From assembly GCF_012979535.1 (NCBI RefSeq), contig NZ_CP053015.1:248001-312000 (forward strand): a DNA stretch of 64,000 nt, written 5' to 3'. Made by a program: the position numbers and the translations under genes. The DNA is from Sphingomonas lacunae (GTDB lineage Bacteria; Pseudomonadota; Alphaproteobacteria; Sphingomonadales; Sphingomonadaceae). Positions 29,351 through 37,961 of this stretch are shown one piece after another; positions within the stretch are counted from its first letter, which is position 1; every line of letters starts with the position of its first letter. Under the pieces are notes generated by a model. That model saw only the letters and a list, made by a program, of their open reading frames with translations, did not search any database and was not told where the DNA came from.

Positions 29351-30448
29351 ATGTTGAGCCCGACCCATCCCCTGGCGCGCCAGAGCCGCGCCCCGCACCG
29401 CCGCCTTGCCGATCATATCGGCAGCCGAGACAACCGTATTGACCAGCTACGACTGTATGCGGCTTTGGCGGTGGTGCTTGGGCACAGCTGGCATATTGCG
29501 CTCGGCCGTGATGCCCGCCCCCCTTTGCAGGACTGGACCATTTTCGGTTTCCACAGCCTGGCCGTCCATGTCTTCTTCTTCCTCTCCGGCCTGCTGGTCA
29601 CAGAGAGCGCCCGTCGCCACATCAGCAAGCCTGTCAGCTATGTGCGAAAGCGCGCGCTGCGCATCCTGCCCGCGCTGATCGTCAACGCGATTGCGGTTCC
29701 ACTCATCCTCGTCGCAGTGGGGGCATGGACAGGCGTTGGCCTGGCTGAGATGCTGCGTTACGCGCTTCGGCTCATCACCATGATGTCAGTGCAATATGAG
29801 CATCCCGGCGCCTTTGCTGGACTGCCATTTGATGCGGCGATCAACGGGTCAGTGTGGTCGCTGCGCCATGAGGTGATCGTCTATGCCCTGCTCATCGTCG
29901 CCAGCCTAGCCGGCGCGCTGGCGCATGGCTGGAAACGCTGGGCGTTCCTGGGCTTCCTGCTCGCCTATGTGCTCATTGGCCACGCCATCGCTCCCTTTGC
30001 CAAGGGCGGTGCACTCTATCTGCTCGCCGAGGGGCGGCATGTGATGTTCTCCTTCCTGCTTGGCGTGGCAGCGCACCAGTTCGCTGACAGGGTGCCGCTC
30101 AACCCGGTCGTCGCCCTGCCTGGCATTGCCCTGCTCTCAACCTCGATCCTGCTCGAAAACCGGATGCTGGCGGAATGCGGTGTAATCTGGCTGACCTGCG
30201 CCGCCACACTGCTGATCGCCTTTCCCCGCGGCAAGGCCATGCAACTCCCACATGATGTCAGCTATGGTGTTTACATCTGGTCATGGCCAATCCAGCAATT
30301 GACGGTGTTTTTCGCGCTCAACTGGTTCGGCGTCACGCTCTCGCCGATGGGCCTTTTCACCCTGTGCCTCGGCCCGCTGTTGCTGATTTCTCTCGCCTCA
30401 TGGCTTTGGGTGGAGCGCCCGGCGCTGCGCTGGGCCCAGCGGCAGTGA
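29351..30448 (+). CDS. Acyltransferase 3-family membrane protein
   Basis: An integral membrane acyltransferase of about 365 residues (acyltransferase 3/OafA type) that transfers acetyl or other short acyl groups to sugars of surface glycans. The family opening RIDQLRLYAALAVVLGHSW includes the conserved His. VFFFLSGLLVTES and YVRKRALRILPALIVN follow, then about ten hydrophobic helices. The ATG at 29351 is used; the frame reaches back to 29240 with no family likeness. There is no C-terminal SGNH domain, so any esterase partner is separate. Substrate unknown. Confidence 0.87.
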   Translation: MLSPTHPLARQSRAPHRRLADHIGSRDNRIDQLRLYAALAVVLGHSWHIALGRDARPPLQDWTIFGFHSLAVHVFFFLSGLLVTESARRHISKPVSYVRKRALRILPALIVNAIAVPLILVAVGAWTGVGLAEMLRYALRLITMMSVQYEHPGAFAGLPFDAAINGSVWSLRHEVIVYALLIVASLAGALAHGWKRWAFLGFLLAYVLIGHAIAPFAKGGALYLLAEGRHVMFSFLLGVAAHQFADRVPLNPVVALPGIALLSTSILLENRMLAECGVIWLTCAATLLIAFPRGKAMQLPHDVSYGVYIWSWPIQQLTVFFALNWFGVTLSPMGLFTLCLGPLLLISLASWLWVERPALRWAQRQ

Positions 30449-30490
30449 CAGGCGGTTTACACCGCCACTGCCCTGCCCTAATAACACAGC

Positions 30491-32443
30491 ATGACTGAAA
30501 CCAGCCCAGCCACAGCCGCCGCAACAGCCAGTGCCCCCCGCCCGATCCGCCGCTACACGACCGGAGAAGTGCTGCGCGGTATCTGGAGGATGCTGGTCGG
30601 CATCAAGGACATGCTGGCGCTGATCTTCCTGCTCCTGTTTTTCTTTGTCCTGTTCGGCATCCTGTCGGGCAAGCCCAATCCCGCCACCGCCTTTGACGAG
30701 GGCGCACTGCTGCTGCGCCTCGACGGCACTGTCAGTGAACAGCCGATTCCCGAGGATCCTTTCGCCGCGCTCAATGGCGGCGCGCCGATCAGGGAATATC
30801 GCCGGGCGGACATTGTCCATGCCCTCGAAACCGCGGCCACCGATGACCGGGTCAAGCTGGTCGTGCTGGATCTCGACCGGTTCATGGGCGGCGGTCAGGT
30901 GGCGCTGGGCGACATCGCCGATGCAATCGGCAAGGTGCGCGCGGCCAACAAACCAGTTCTGGCTTATGCCACCGCCTATAGCGACGACGCCTATCTCCTC
31001 GCCTCGCGCGCCAGCGAAATCTGGACCGAAACATCTGGCGGTGTGATGATCGCAGGGCCTGGCGGATCGCGCCTCTATTACAAGGGCCTGATTGACCGGC
31101 TGGGGGTCAAGGCGAACATCTATCGGGTCGGCACCTTCAAGAGCGCGGTCGAACCCTTCCTGCGCCCGGACCAGTCGCCCGAAGCGGAACAGGCCAGCCT
31201 CGCCTATGCCTCGGTGCTGTGGGAACAATGGCAGGAGCGGGTAAAGCGCGCACGGCCCAACGCCGCGCTCGATTCCTATATCGCTGATCCCGCCGCTGCC
31301 ATGCGCGCCAATGGCAATGATATGGCCAAGGCGTCAAAGGCCGCCGGCCTGGTTGACCGCATTGGCACTCGGCTTGCCTTTGACCGGCGCGTCGCCGCAC
31401 TCGCGGGCGCCAGTGATGATGACCGCCCGTGGAAGTACGACCGCATCAAGCTGGATGACTGGGTGGCGGCCAATCCGCCCGAGGAATCGGGCGAACGCAT
31501 CGCCATTGTGCCCGTCGTCGGCACCATCGTCGATGGCCGCGCCGAGCCGGGCACGGCTGGTGGCGAAACCATCGCCCAGCACATTCTTGATGCCGTTGCC
31601 GACAGCAGCGTCAAGGCCATCGTCCTGCGCGTGGATTCTCCCGGCGGATCGGTCCTTGCCTCGGAACGCATCCGCTCCGCCCTGCTCGAAGCCAAGGCAA
31701 AGCGCCTGCCCATCGTCGTCTCGATGGCCAACGTCGCCGCGTCGGGCGGCTATTGGGTCGCCACCCCTGCCGACATGATTTTGGCAGAGCCGGACACAAT
31801 CACCGGTTCGATCGGCGTCTTCGCCGTGCTGCCGACATTCCGGCAGGCGCTGGGCAATGTCGGTGTCACCACCGACGGCATTGCCACCACACCACTTTCG
31901 GGCCAGCCGGACATATTGGGCGGCACATCCCCAGCCTTTGACGCGCTGGCACAGGCCGGAGTGGAGGATATCTACGCCCGCTTCACCGGACTCGTCGCCA
32001 CGTCCCGCAAACTTCCCATTGAGCGGGTGCGCGAACTGGCCGAGGGCCGCGTCTGGGCCGGTGCCACCGCGCGCCAGCTCGGATTGGTCGACAAATTCGG
32101 CGGACTTGATGAAGCGATTGCCGAAGCGGCAAAACTGGCCAAGCTCGATCCCGCCAATGTCTTTGGCGACTATTATGAGGAAGAACCCGACGGCTTCGCC
32201 CAATTCCTCGCGGGCATGGGCGGTCCTGACGAGGATGAGGGTGACAGCGCCGCACCCTCGGGCTGGTTCGGTCAGGTCGCCTGGCTGCGCGAAGCGCGCA
32301 TGGCACAGGTCATTGGTGATGTCCGCCGCCTGATGGGCAGCAACGGTGTTCAGGCGGATTGTCTTGAGTGCGGAGACATGATGGCGCCGCGTGCCGCCAC
32401 TGCGCAAGACAGGGCGATGATCTGGCGCCTGCTGGGGCTCTGA
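30491..32443 (+). CDS. sppA: Signal peptide peptidase SppA, 67-kDa type
   Basis: SppA degrades cleaved signal peptides at the periplasmic face of the inner membrane. The 650 residues match the long type with two tandem S49 domains. An N-terminal anchor helix spans residues 38-59. The catalytic lysine is K198 in SRLYYKGLIDRLG (N-terminal domain) and the nucleophile S418 in NVAASGGYWVA (C-terminal domain), close to the E. coli K209/S409 arrangement. It starts 42 bp behind the acyltransferase on the same strand. Convergent with the TRIC-like gene. Confidence 0.96.
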   Translation: MTETSPATAAATASAPRPIRRYTTGEVLRGIWRMLVGIKDMLALIFLLLFFFVLFGILSGKPNPATAFDEGALLLRLDGTVSEQPIPEDPFAALNGGAPIREYRRADIVHALETAATDDRVKLVVLDLDRFMGGGQVALGDIADAIGKVRAANKPVLAYATAYSDDAYLLASRASEIWTETSGGVMIAGPGGSRLYYKGLIDRLGVKANIYRVGTFKSAVEPFLRPDQSPEAEQASLAYASVLWEQWQERVKRARPNAALDSYIADPAAAMRANGNDMAKASKAAGLVDRIGTRLAFDRRVAALAGASDDDRPWKYDRIKLDDWVAANPPEESGERIAIVPVVGTIVDGRAEPGTAGGETIAQHILDAVADSSVKAIVLRVDSPGGSVLASERIRSALLEAKAKRLPIVVSMANVAASGGYWVATPADMILAEPDTITGSIGVFAVLPTFRQALGNVGVTTDGIATTPLSGQPDILGGTSPAFDALAQAGVEDIYARFTGLVATSRKLPIERVRELAEGRVWAGATARQLGLVDKFGGLDEAIAEAAKLAKLDPANVFGDYYEEEPDGFAQFLAGMGGPDEDEGDSAAPSGWFGQVAWLREARMAQVIGDVRRLMGSNGVQADCLECGDMMAPRAATAQDRAMIWRLLGL

Positions 32444-32479
32444 ACAGGCACTGCGTGTCTGTTGGCGTCGACCTTTGGT

Positions 32480-33160
32480 TCAGCGCCGATAGGCCGGCAG
32501 GGCCAGCCCCTTGTGGATAGCCAGCGCCCTGAGGATGAATCCGGCCAGGGTCGCGATCAGCGCAGCAGGTTGCCACATCATGCCAAAGGCAAGCAGCGCG
32601 GCAAACAGCCCGGCACTGAGCGCGGCAGCCGTCACATAAAGTTCGGGGCGGATGATAATTGACGGGCGGCCCGCCAGCACATCGCGCAATATGCCACCGA
32701 CGCAGGCCGTGATGACACCCATAAGCGCGGCCGGCAGCGGCCCGATGCCATAGGACAGGGCCTTGGCAGTACCGAATACGGCATAGGCGGCGAGCCCGAT
32801 GGCATCAGCCCAGTCGAGCGCTCGATAATCGCCACGGGGGCCGGCCCACCAGCGTTCAGGCGTGAACCAGACCAAAAAAGCCATGGCAAGACAGGTCAGC
32901 GGAACCCAGTCCGCATGCACCCAGAACACCGGCGCACCGATCATCAGATCGCGCATCGTGCCGCCCCCCACCCCGGTGACCAGGGCAAAAAAGCTGAACG
33001 TCACCAGCGTCTGTCGCTGCCGTGCCGCTGCCAGCGCGCCGGACAGGGCGAATACGGCAGTGCCGACCATGTCGAGCAAGGGCAAAGCCTCAATGGCGAC
33101 ACTTGCCGCCTGCGACAGGGCGGTCATGGTTTCGGCCGGCAAGGGAGGAACTGAACTCAT
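32480..33160 (-). CDS. TRIC-like trimeric cation channel (UPF0126)
   Basis: A 226-residue integral membrane protein of the UPF0126/YicG family, the bacterial relatives of TRIC intracellular cation channels. Each half has the repeat glycine-rich motif: LLDMVGTAVFALSGALAA... GGGTMRDLM in the first and LDWADAIGLAAYAVFGTAKA... [13 protein letters not shown] in the second. Seven helices are expected. The GGGTMRD and GGILRDV motifs line the pore of the family. It diverges from the DUF1275 gene with about 53 bp between them. Confidence 0.92.
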   Translation of the reverse strand: MSSVPPLPAETMTALSQAASVAIEALPLLDMVGTAVFALSGALAAARQRQTLVTFSFFALVTGVGGGTMRDLMIGAPVFWVHADWVPLTCLAMAFLVWFTPERWWAGPRGDYRALDWADAIGLAAYAVFGTAKALSYGIGPLPAALMGVITACVGGILRDVLAGRPSIIIRPELYVTAAALSAGLFAALLAFGMMWQPAALIATLAGFILRALAIHKGLALPAYRR

Positions 33161-33213
33161 GCCGCCGTTTAGCGGCTCATCCGGCCTTGCAACAGGGGGG
33201 AGTGCGCGCCCAT

Positions 33214-33918
33214 ATGCGCTGTGTGAAGCAACTCAACGAAACCATGCTCGGCATTGCCGTCGCGCTTGCCGCCCTGGCGGGTTTGGTCGATGCCATTGCC
33301 TTCCTCTCGCTCGGCGGATTTTTTGCCAGTTTCATGTCGGGCAACAGCACCCGGCTTGCCATCGGTGCCGCCGGCAACTGGCAGGAAGCGGGCATTGCCG
33401 CTTCGCTGATCCTTGCCTTCCTTGGCGGCGTGATCGGCGGGACATTGCTCGGCCGTCGCATGGGCGCACGTCGGAAAGCGGTGACGCTGGGTGCTGTCGC
33501 AGCCCTGATCGCCCTTGCCGCGCTCATCGCCCATCCCGGAGACCTCTTCCCCGCCTTGCTCCTCGCCATGGCGATGGGCGCGGTCAATACGCTGTTCGAA
33601 CGCGATGGCGAGGTAGCGGTTGGCCTGACCTACATGACCGGTACGCTGGTCAGACTGGGTCAGACCCTCGCCCGCTGGATCGACCGGGACCCAGACACCG
33701 CCATTGATGATTGGATGCGGCATCTGATGCTATGGGCCGGTTTCCTTGGTGGAGGCCTGACCGGTGTTGGCCTTTATTGGCGGATTGACCTGCACGCGTT
33801 GTGGCTGGCCGTCGTCACCGCTGCCGCCCTTGGCTGGTGGCTCTGGCCCCGTGCAAAGGGCCCGGTCAGGCCTGAGCCGGACGCGTTACCCAAAGTGGAT
33901 GACGCCAGCAGCGATTGA
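33214..33918 (+). CDS. DUF1275 (YoaK-type) membrane protein
   Basis: A 234-residue membrane protein of the DUF1275/YoaK family, function unknown. The hallmark is GLVDAIAFLSLGGFFASFMSGNSTRLAIG (the family's VDAISFL...FVANMTGN region), followed by AMGAVNTLFERDGEVAVGLTYMTGTLVRLG. Six helices can be drawn. The ATG at 33214 sits behind a G-rich box (CAGGGGGG); the open frame reaches back to 33022 as a shadow of the divergent TRIC-like gene. Confidence 0.87.
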   Translation: MRCVKQLNETMLGIAVALAALAGLVDAIAFLSLGGFFASFMSGNSTRLAIGAAGNWQEAGIAASLILAFLGGVIGGTLLGRRMGARRKAVTLGAVAALIALAALIAHPGDLFPALLLAMAMGAVNTLFERDGEVAVGLTYMTGTLVRLGQTLARWIDRDPDTAIDDWMRHLMLWAGFLGGGLTGVGLYWRIDLHALWLAVVTAAALGWWLWPRAKGPVRPEPDALPKVDDASSD

Positions 33919-33927
33919 CCGGCCAAG

Positions 33928-34407
33928 TCACGCCCAGCCAAGTGCAGCCTTGCCCTCAGCCACCATCCGCGCCGGCATGTGCGGGAACATCGCCCGGGTG
34001 GTGAAATGGCCTTGCGCCACCCCATCTCGGAAATAGCACCAGTCAACAATCGCGGCAGGATCAATCTCGACCCGCTGCCCTTCGGCATAGGCCCTGTCGA
34101 CCGGGCGATTACCGAGAATGCCGCTGATCCGCTCACCATTGCGCTCGATATCGAGCGCCCAGATCAGTTCACCATCCGGTTCACCGGGCTTCAGATTGAC
34201 CTTCAGACCAAACTCGCTGTCGTCAGGATGGCGTGCATCAAAGGCGCTCCAGAACTGCGGCAGGCTGGCTCGCGCCTCCGCCTTGGCTGCCTGCAAGGCA
34301 GGGTCATCCTTGGGGAAAACAATGCCTGCCACGGGTTGCAATGAACGCCAGATCAGAACGGCAAGGACAAGGCCAATGACGACCAACAGAAATGTAGTCA
34401 GCGACAT
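33928..34407 (-). CDS. DUF2314-domain protein with N-terminal membrane anchor
   Basis: A protein of about 159 residues. An N-terminal hydrophobic segment (MSLTTFLLVVIGLVLAVLIW) anchors it or serves as a signal, and the rest is a DUF2314 (YegJ-like) domain: FGLKVNLKPGEPDGELIWALDIERNGERISGILGN, IVDWCYFRDGVAQGHFTTR. The function of this domain is unknown. The ATG at 34407 is chosen because it starts the hydrophobic segment; the frame is open to 34509. It lies 73 bp after the PepSY gene on the same strand. Confidence 0.8.
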   Translation of the reverse strand: MSLTTFLLVVIGLVLAVLIWRSLQPVAGIVFPKDDPALQAAKAEARASLPQFWSAFDARHPDDSEFGLKVNLKPGEPDGELIWALDIERNGERISGILGNRPVDRAYAEGQRVEIDPAAIVDWCYFRDGVAQGHFTTRAMFPHMPARMVAEGKAALGWA

Positions 34408-34480
34408 GACACAGATGATCCATGATTGAACAGGTCGATCATCCTGCCATGAAAATCCTTGCAGATGCTTACCGGTCACA

Positions 34481-35176
34481 TCAGCCTTTGGTTCCGGCAC
34501 CCCGAACACGAGCCTTGCGACGCCAAAACAACAAAACCACTCCCATCAATGATCCCGCAAAAGCGAGCGCGGCAAAGCCGATCAGCAACGGATGATGCGT
34601 ATCCTCGCGTGTCTGCAAATCCATGATGTGCAGGCCCCACATCAGGTCGAACCAGCGCCACTGACCTGTCCGGACAGCCAGCACTTCCCCGGTCAGCGCA
34701 TCGACATAGACATGCACACCATCGGCATAGCGGACTTGCCATGACGAACGGTCCCTGCGCAGTTCCAGCGGCGCATCAACGGCGGCAAAGGCACTCGCGC
34801 CGACCACAGCAGAAGGCTCGGCCAAGGCGGCATCCGCAATCCGCCGCGCCAACGCCGCGTCAATGCGGGGCAACATCCGCCCGCTTGCCACGCTGGCAGC
34901 CCGCGCATCGCCACCGGCAAAGCGAACGATCCATACCGGGCCATCGACCCGCTGGACCAGTTCAATCCGTTCGACCGGTCTGGCTTCGGTGGCAGGCAAC
35001 ACCGGCGCGGTGATGGCTGGCAATCGCGCAGGCTCCGACCGCAAATCCGTCCCGCGCACCTCTTCAATCGGCCGCGCGACCATCCACAGACCCGAAAATG
35101 TCCACAACAGCAAAGGCACGCCGATCAACCAGCCGAGCCAGATGTGCCAGCGGGCGAGGCGACGCATGGTGATCAT
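34481..35176 (-). CDS. PepSY-associated membrane protein
   Basis: A protein of about 231 residues with a PepSY-type architecture. There is an N-terminal helix (WHIWLGWLIGVPLLLWTFSGLWMV), a periplasmic PepSY-like domain (SWQVRYADGVHVYVDALTGEVLAVRTG) and a C-terminal helix (HPLLIGFAALAFAGSLMGVVLLFW). The family's short H-x-W-G-W pattern is at the start. Such proteins often accompany siderophore or iron-reduction functions, but no iron gene is adjacent. The ATG at 35176 overlaps the toxin stop as ATGA; a start at 35167 (MRRLARWH) is equally family-like. That overlap may be accidental, since the toxin seems frameshifted. Confidence 0.85.
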   Translation of the reverse strand: MITMRRLARWHIWLGWLIGVPLLLWTFSGLWMVARPIEEVRGTDLRSEPARLPAITAPVLPATEARPVERIELVQRVDGPVWIVRFAGGDARAASVASGRMLPRIDAALARRIADAALAEPSAVVGASAFAAVDAPLELRRDRSSWQVRYADGVHVYVDALTGEVLAVRTGQWRWFDLMWGLHIMDLQTREDTHHPLLIGFAALAFAGSLMGVVLLFWRRKARVRGAGTKG

Positions 35177-35475
35177 CCGGCCAACACCTCTGCTAATCGG
35201 CCGGATAGAGTCGGCGCGTATGCATGACATTGATTATTTCGATCATCTGACTCACCGACCCGATAGACGAGGATGTAGTTGGGATGGAACACCGCTTCAC
35301 GTGTGCCTTCAACCCGGCCCGCTCGGTAGGCGTGGGGAAAATGCGGCAAATTGCGTGAGCAGTCTAAGGCCTGTGCTTCGAGCCTGTCCGCCGCGCCTTC
35401 ATCAAATTGCGAAATATAATCAACGATTTCGTCCAGCGCCTGCGCCGCATTTTCACGCCATACGACGGGCAGCAC
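35173..35475 (-). CDS. RelE/ParE-family toxin, C-terminus frameshifted (probably broken)
   Basis: The toxin half of a type II toxin-antitoxin pair. From a GTG at 35475 the frame reads LPVVWRENAAQALDEIVDYISQFDEGAADRLEAQ... FHPNYILVYRVG, a clear ParE/RelE N- and mid-part. It then switches into unrelated residues (GESDDRNNQCHAYAP). The expected C-terminus, MIEIINVMHTRRLYPAD followed by a stop, is present in the +1 frame and ends at 35193. A one-base change near 35257 therefore separates the two parts, and the intact toxin would be about 93 residues. The frame also overlaps the antitoxin 3' end by 23 bp. Sequencing error, pseudogene and programmed shift cannot be separated here. Confidence 0.75.
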   Translation of the reverse strand: MLPVVWRENAAQALDEIVDYISQFDEGAADRLEAQALDCSRNLPHFPHAYRAGRVEGTREAVFHPNYILVYRVGESDDRNNQCHAYAPTLSGRLAEVLAG

Positions 35476-35644
35476 GACGACGTTTCTCACGACCTGCTGC
35501 CAATCGGGCCACCACCTCCTCATGCGGAATCAATGGACGAGTGTCGGCAAGCGAGGCCTCAACCTTGGCACGAAACCATGCGTCGTAGGCGGCGGCCTCT
35601 TCCTTGGTCTCGAACTCCGAGACGATGGGCGAGAGCTTGGTCAT
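35453..35644 (-). CDS. Antitoxin of RelE/ParE-type toxin-antitoxin pair
   Basis: A 63-residue antitoxin. FETKEEAAAYDAWFRAKVEASLADTRPLIPHEEVVARL is the typical stability-protein/RelB-like C-terminal toxin-binding part (YDAWFRAKVxxSLAD), with a basic tail (REKRRRAARRMA). The ATG at 35644 gives the usual short length; the frame is open to 35797 as a shadow of the next gene. It overlaps the toxin by 23 bp, so the pair is translationally coupled. Antitoxins of this type usually repress their own promoter, but no operator was made out in the 64 bp upstream. Confidence 0.85.
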   Translation of the reverse strand: MTKLSPIVSEFETKEEAAAYDAWFRAKVEASLADTRPLIPHEEVVARLAAGREKRRRAARRMA

Positions 35645-35708
35645 CGCCTGATCATGACTCCGAACGTCAGCTATTGCAAGGTGACCGGTCCGAAACGATG
35701 CATATGGC

Positions 35709-36554
35709 TCAGGCACGAAGTGTCGCTTCGACTGCCGGCACCTCCATCCACGCCAGCGCCAACGCCCAGCCAAGCACCGCGCTCGCACCATAGCCAAGCA
35801 ACGGCACCGGATAATGGCCGATCAGGCTGGCGAGCAGCAGACCAAACCACAGGCCCACCAAGGTGACGGCGGGCAATCGCATCGCCGGCTCGATAAACCC
35901 TCGCCACAGCAGCGCCGCAGGCAATATCAGCGCGCCCATCAGCGCCAGCGGCCCGGTCCAGGCTGTCCATTGCCAGCTGTCGGTCAGCACATGCTCAACC
36001 ATCGCCACCGGTTGCAGTGAGTCGTTGGACCAGGAAGCGGGAAACGCCAACAAGGCCCCCAGTACCAGCATCAGATCGCGTTGGTCGCGCCGCACAACAA
36101 GGATTGCCGCCACAGCCATCGCCAAAGCAACAGCCATGCCAAAGTCCGGCTGGCGACCAATGATCATGCCGCACGCCACTAACGATACGCTGGAGGCCCG
36201 ATTGTCGCCGCGAGCATCGACCGTCAACAGCGCGGGCAGAAGCAACAGGCCGATGTGTAACTGCACCGGCCCAAGCCTCAGCCAGCGATGGACTCCGTCC
36301 GTCCCCTCATCAAGAAAGCGCGTCGCCAGCAACGCCAGCGGCACCGCGAACAACAACGCCGTCGATAAACGCGGCAGCCAGCGGCGCACCAGCGGCAAAA
36401 ACAGCGCCATCGCCAGCACGCCCGCGCCAGCCTGCACCGCCAGCCAGCCACCCGGCGCACCACCGCCCACGAGCAGAGCCAGCCCGACCAACAGCGTCAG
36501 GGCAAAGGCCCCGGTGACGAGCGACGCGCCAGAGAGGCGCGCCGTGCCGATCAG
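35709..36554 (-). CDS. SEDS (RodA/FtsW)-like membrane protein, short
   Basis: A polytopic membrane protein of about 281 residues with eight or nine helices. Two stretches recall RodA/FtsW glycan polymerases: HRWLRLGPVQLHIGLLL and GRQPDFGMAVALAMAVAAILVV (the family's QPDFG motif). It is about 100 residues shorter than RodA and lacks recognisable later SEDS landmarks, so activity as a polymerase is doubtful. No ATG, GTG or TTG precedes the first helix in frame. A CTG overlapping the lpdA stop (CTGA, 36554) is the best candidate; a TTG at 36491 would cut into the first helix. Tightly coupled to lpdA by position, without an obvious functional link. Confidence 0.6.
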   Translation of the reverse strand: MIGTARLSGASLVTGAFALTLLVGLALLVGGGAPGGWLAVQAGAGVLAMALFLPLVRRWLPRLSTALLFAVPLALLATRFLDEGTDGVHRWLRLGPVQLHIGLLLLPALLTVDARGDNRASSVSLVACGMIIGRQPDFGMAVALAMAVAAILVVRRDQRDLMLVLGALLAFPASWSNDSLQPVAMVEHVLTDSWQWTAWTGPLALMGALILPAALLWRGFIEPAMRLPAVTLVGLWFGLLLASLIGHYPVPLLGYGASAVLGWALALAWMEVPAVEATLRA

Positions 36555-37951
36555 ACGTGGATCGCCTTGCCGCGCACTGCCATTGCCGCTTCCTTGAGCG
36601 CTTCGGCATGGGTCGGGTGAGCATGGCAGGTATAGGCGATGTCTTCCGACGTAGCGCCAAATTCCATCGCCACACAGGCTTCGGCGATCATCGATCCGGC
36701 GACCGTCGCGATGATCCACACACCCAGAACCCGGTCGGTCTCGGCATCGCTGATCACCTTGACCAGGCCGTCGGTCTGGCGGTTGGTCTTGGCGCGGCTG
36801 TTGGCCATCATCGGGAATTTGCCGACCTTGATCGCGCCCCTGGCCGCTGCCGCTTCCTCGGTCAGGCCGACCCCGGCAATCTCGGGGAAGGTATAGACGA
36901 CGCTCGGGATGACATCATGGTTCACGATGCCGGTGTGGCCGGCAATGTTTTCCGCGCAGGCAACGCCCTCATCCTCGGCCTTGTGCGCCAGCATCGGGCC
37001 GGGGATGACATCGCCGATCGCCCAGATGCCGGGAACCGCGGTGCGGAAATCATGATCGGTCTCGATCTGCCCGCGCGCGTTGACGCTGAGCCCGGCCTTG
37101 TCGAGGCCGAGGCCATCGGTGTTCGGCTTGCGCCCGATGGCGACAAGCACAACGTCGGCTTCGAGCGTTTCCGCCGCACCGCCCGCTGCCGGCTCGACCG
37201 TGACCACCGCGCCCTTGCCCTTGGTCGCGACGCCGGTCACCTTGGTGCCGGTCTTGATGGTGAAGCCCTGCTTCTTGAAGATGCGAGCCGCTTCCTTGCG
37301 GATGTCAGCATCCATGCCGGGCAGGATCTGGTCAAGATATTCGACCACCGTCACCTCGGCCCCCAGACGCCGCCAGACGCTGCCCAGTTCCAGCCCGATG
37401 ACGCCGCCGCCGATGACGACCATCTTGCCCGGCACCTTTGACAGGGTCAGCGCGCCGGTGGAGTCAATCACCACGCCCTTGTCATTATCCACCTCAACCC
37501 CCGGCAGCGGCGTAACGCTCGATCCCGTGGCGATGATGATATTCTTCGCGCGATAGCTCTTGCCTGCCACCTCGACCGTATCGGCACTGGTGAAGCTGGC
37601 AAAACCCTTGATCCACTCGACCTTGTTCTTCTTGAACAGGAAGGCGATGCCGCCGGTCAGCTCGTCAACCGCCTTCTGCTTCTCGGCGATCATCGCCGGC
37701 ACATCGACGCTCGGCTTGCCAAAGCTCATGCCGAACTTGGCGAGATGCCCGCCCGCGACTTCCTCATACAGCTCGGACGCGTGCAGCAACGCCTTCGACG
37801 GGATGCAGCCGACATTGAGGCACGTGCCACCCAAAGTCTCGCGCGACTCAACGCACGCGGTCTTCAACCCCAGCTGCGCCGCACGGATCGCCGCGACATA
37901 GCCACCGGGGCCAGCGCCAATGACGAGAAGGTCGAAATCATAGTCAGCCAT
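36551..37951 (-). CDS. lpdA: Dihydrolipoyl dehydrogenase (E3)
   Basis: E3 reoxidises the dihydrolipoyl groups of the 2-oxoglutarate dehydrogenase complex, and possibly other complexes, passing electrons to NAD+. The 466 residues have GAGPGGYVAAIRAAQLG (FAD), the redox disulfide in GGTCLNVGCIPSK, VIGGGVIGLELGSVWRRLG (NAD) and the active-site His-Glu pair in CHAHPTHAE. The ATG at 37951 follows a GAGGACAGG box; a slightly longer frame reaches 37972. It is the last gene of the leftward TCA block mdh-sucD-sucA-sucB-lpdA, starting 10 bp past the sucB stop. Confidence 0.97.
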   Translation of the reverse strand: MADYDFDLLVIGAGPGGYVAAIRAAQLGLKTACVESRETLGGTCLNVGCIPSKALLHASELYEEVAGGHLAKFGMSFGKPSVDVPAMIAEKQKAVDELTGGIAFLFKKNKVEWIKGFASFTSADTVEVAGKSYRAKNIIIATGSSVTPLPGVEVDNDKGVVIDSTGALTLSKVPGKMVVIGGGVIGLELGSVWRRLGAEVTVVEYLDQILPGMDADIRKEAARIFKKQGFTIKTGTKVTGVATKGKGAVVTVEPAAGGAAETLEADVVLVAIGRKPNTDGLGLDKAGLSVNARGQIETDHDFRTAVPGIWAIGDVIPGPMLAHKAEDEGVACAENIAGHTGIVNHDVIPSVVYTFPEIAGVGLTEEAAAARGAIKVGKFPMMANSRAKTNRQTDGLVKVISDAETDRVLGVWIIATVAGSMIAEACVAMEFGATSEDIAYTCHAHPTHAEALKEAAMAVRGKAIHV

Positions 37952-37961
37952 CAGCCTGTCC

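Noticed and set aside
34481..35644. PepSY gene as the third member of a toxin-antitoxin operon
   Set aside because: The ATGA overlap exists only because the toxin frame runs on after its likely frameshift; the restored toxin ends 17 bp before the PepSY start.
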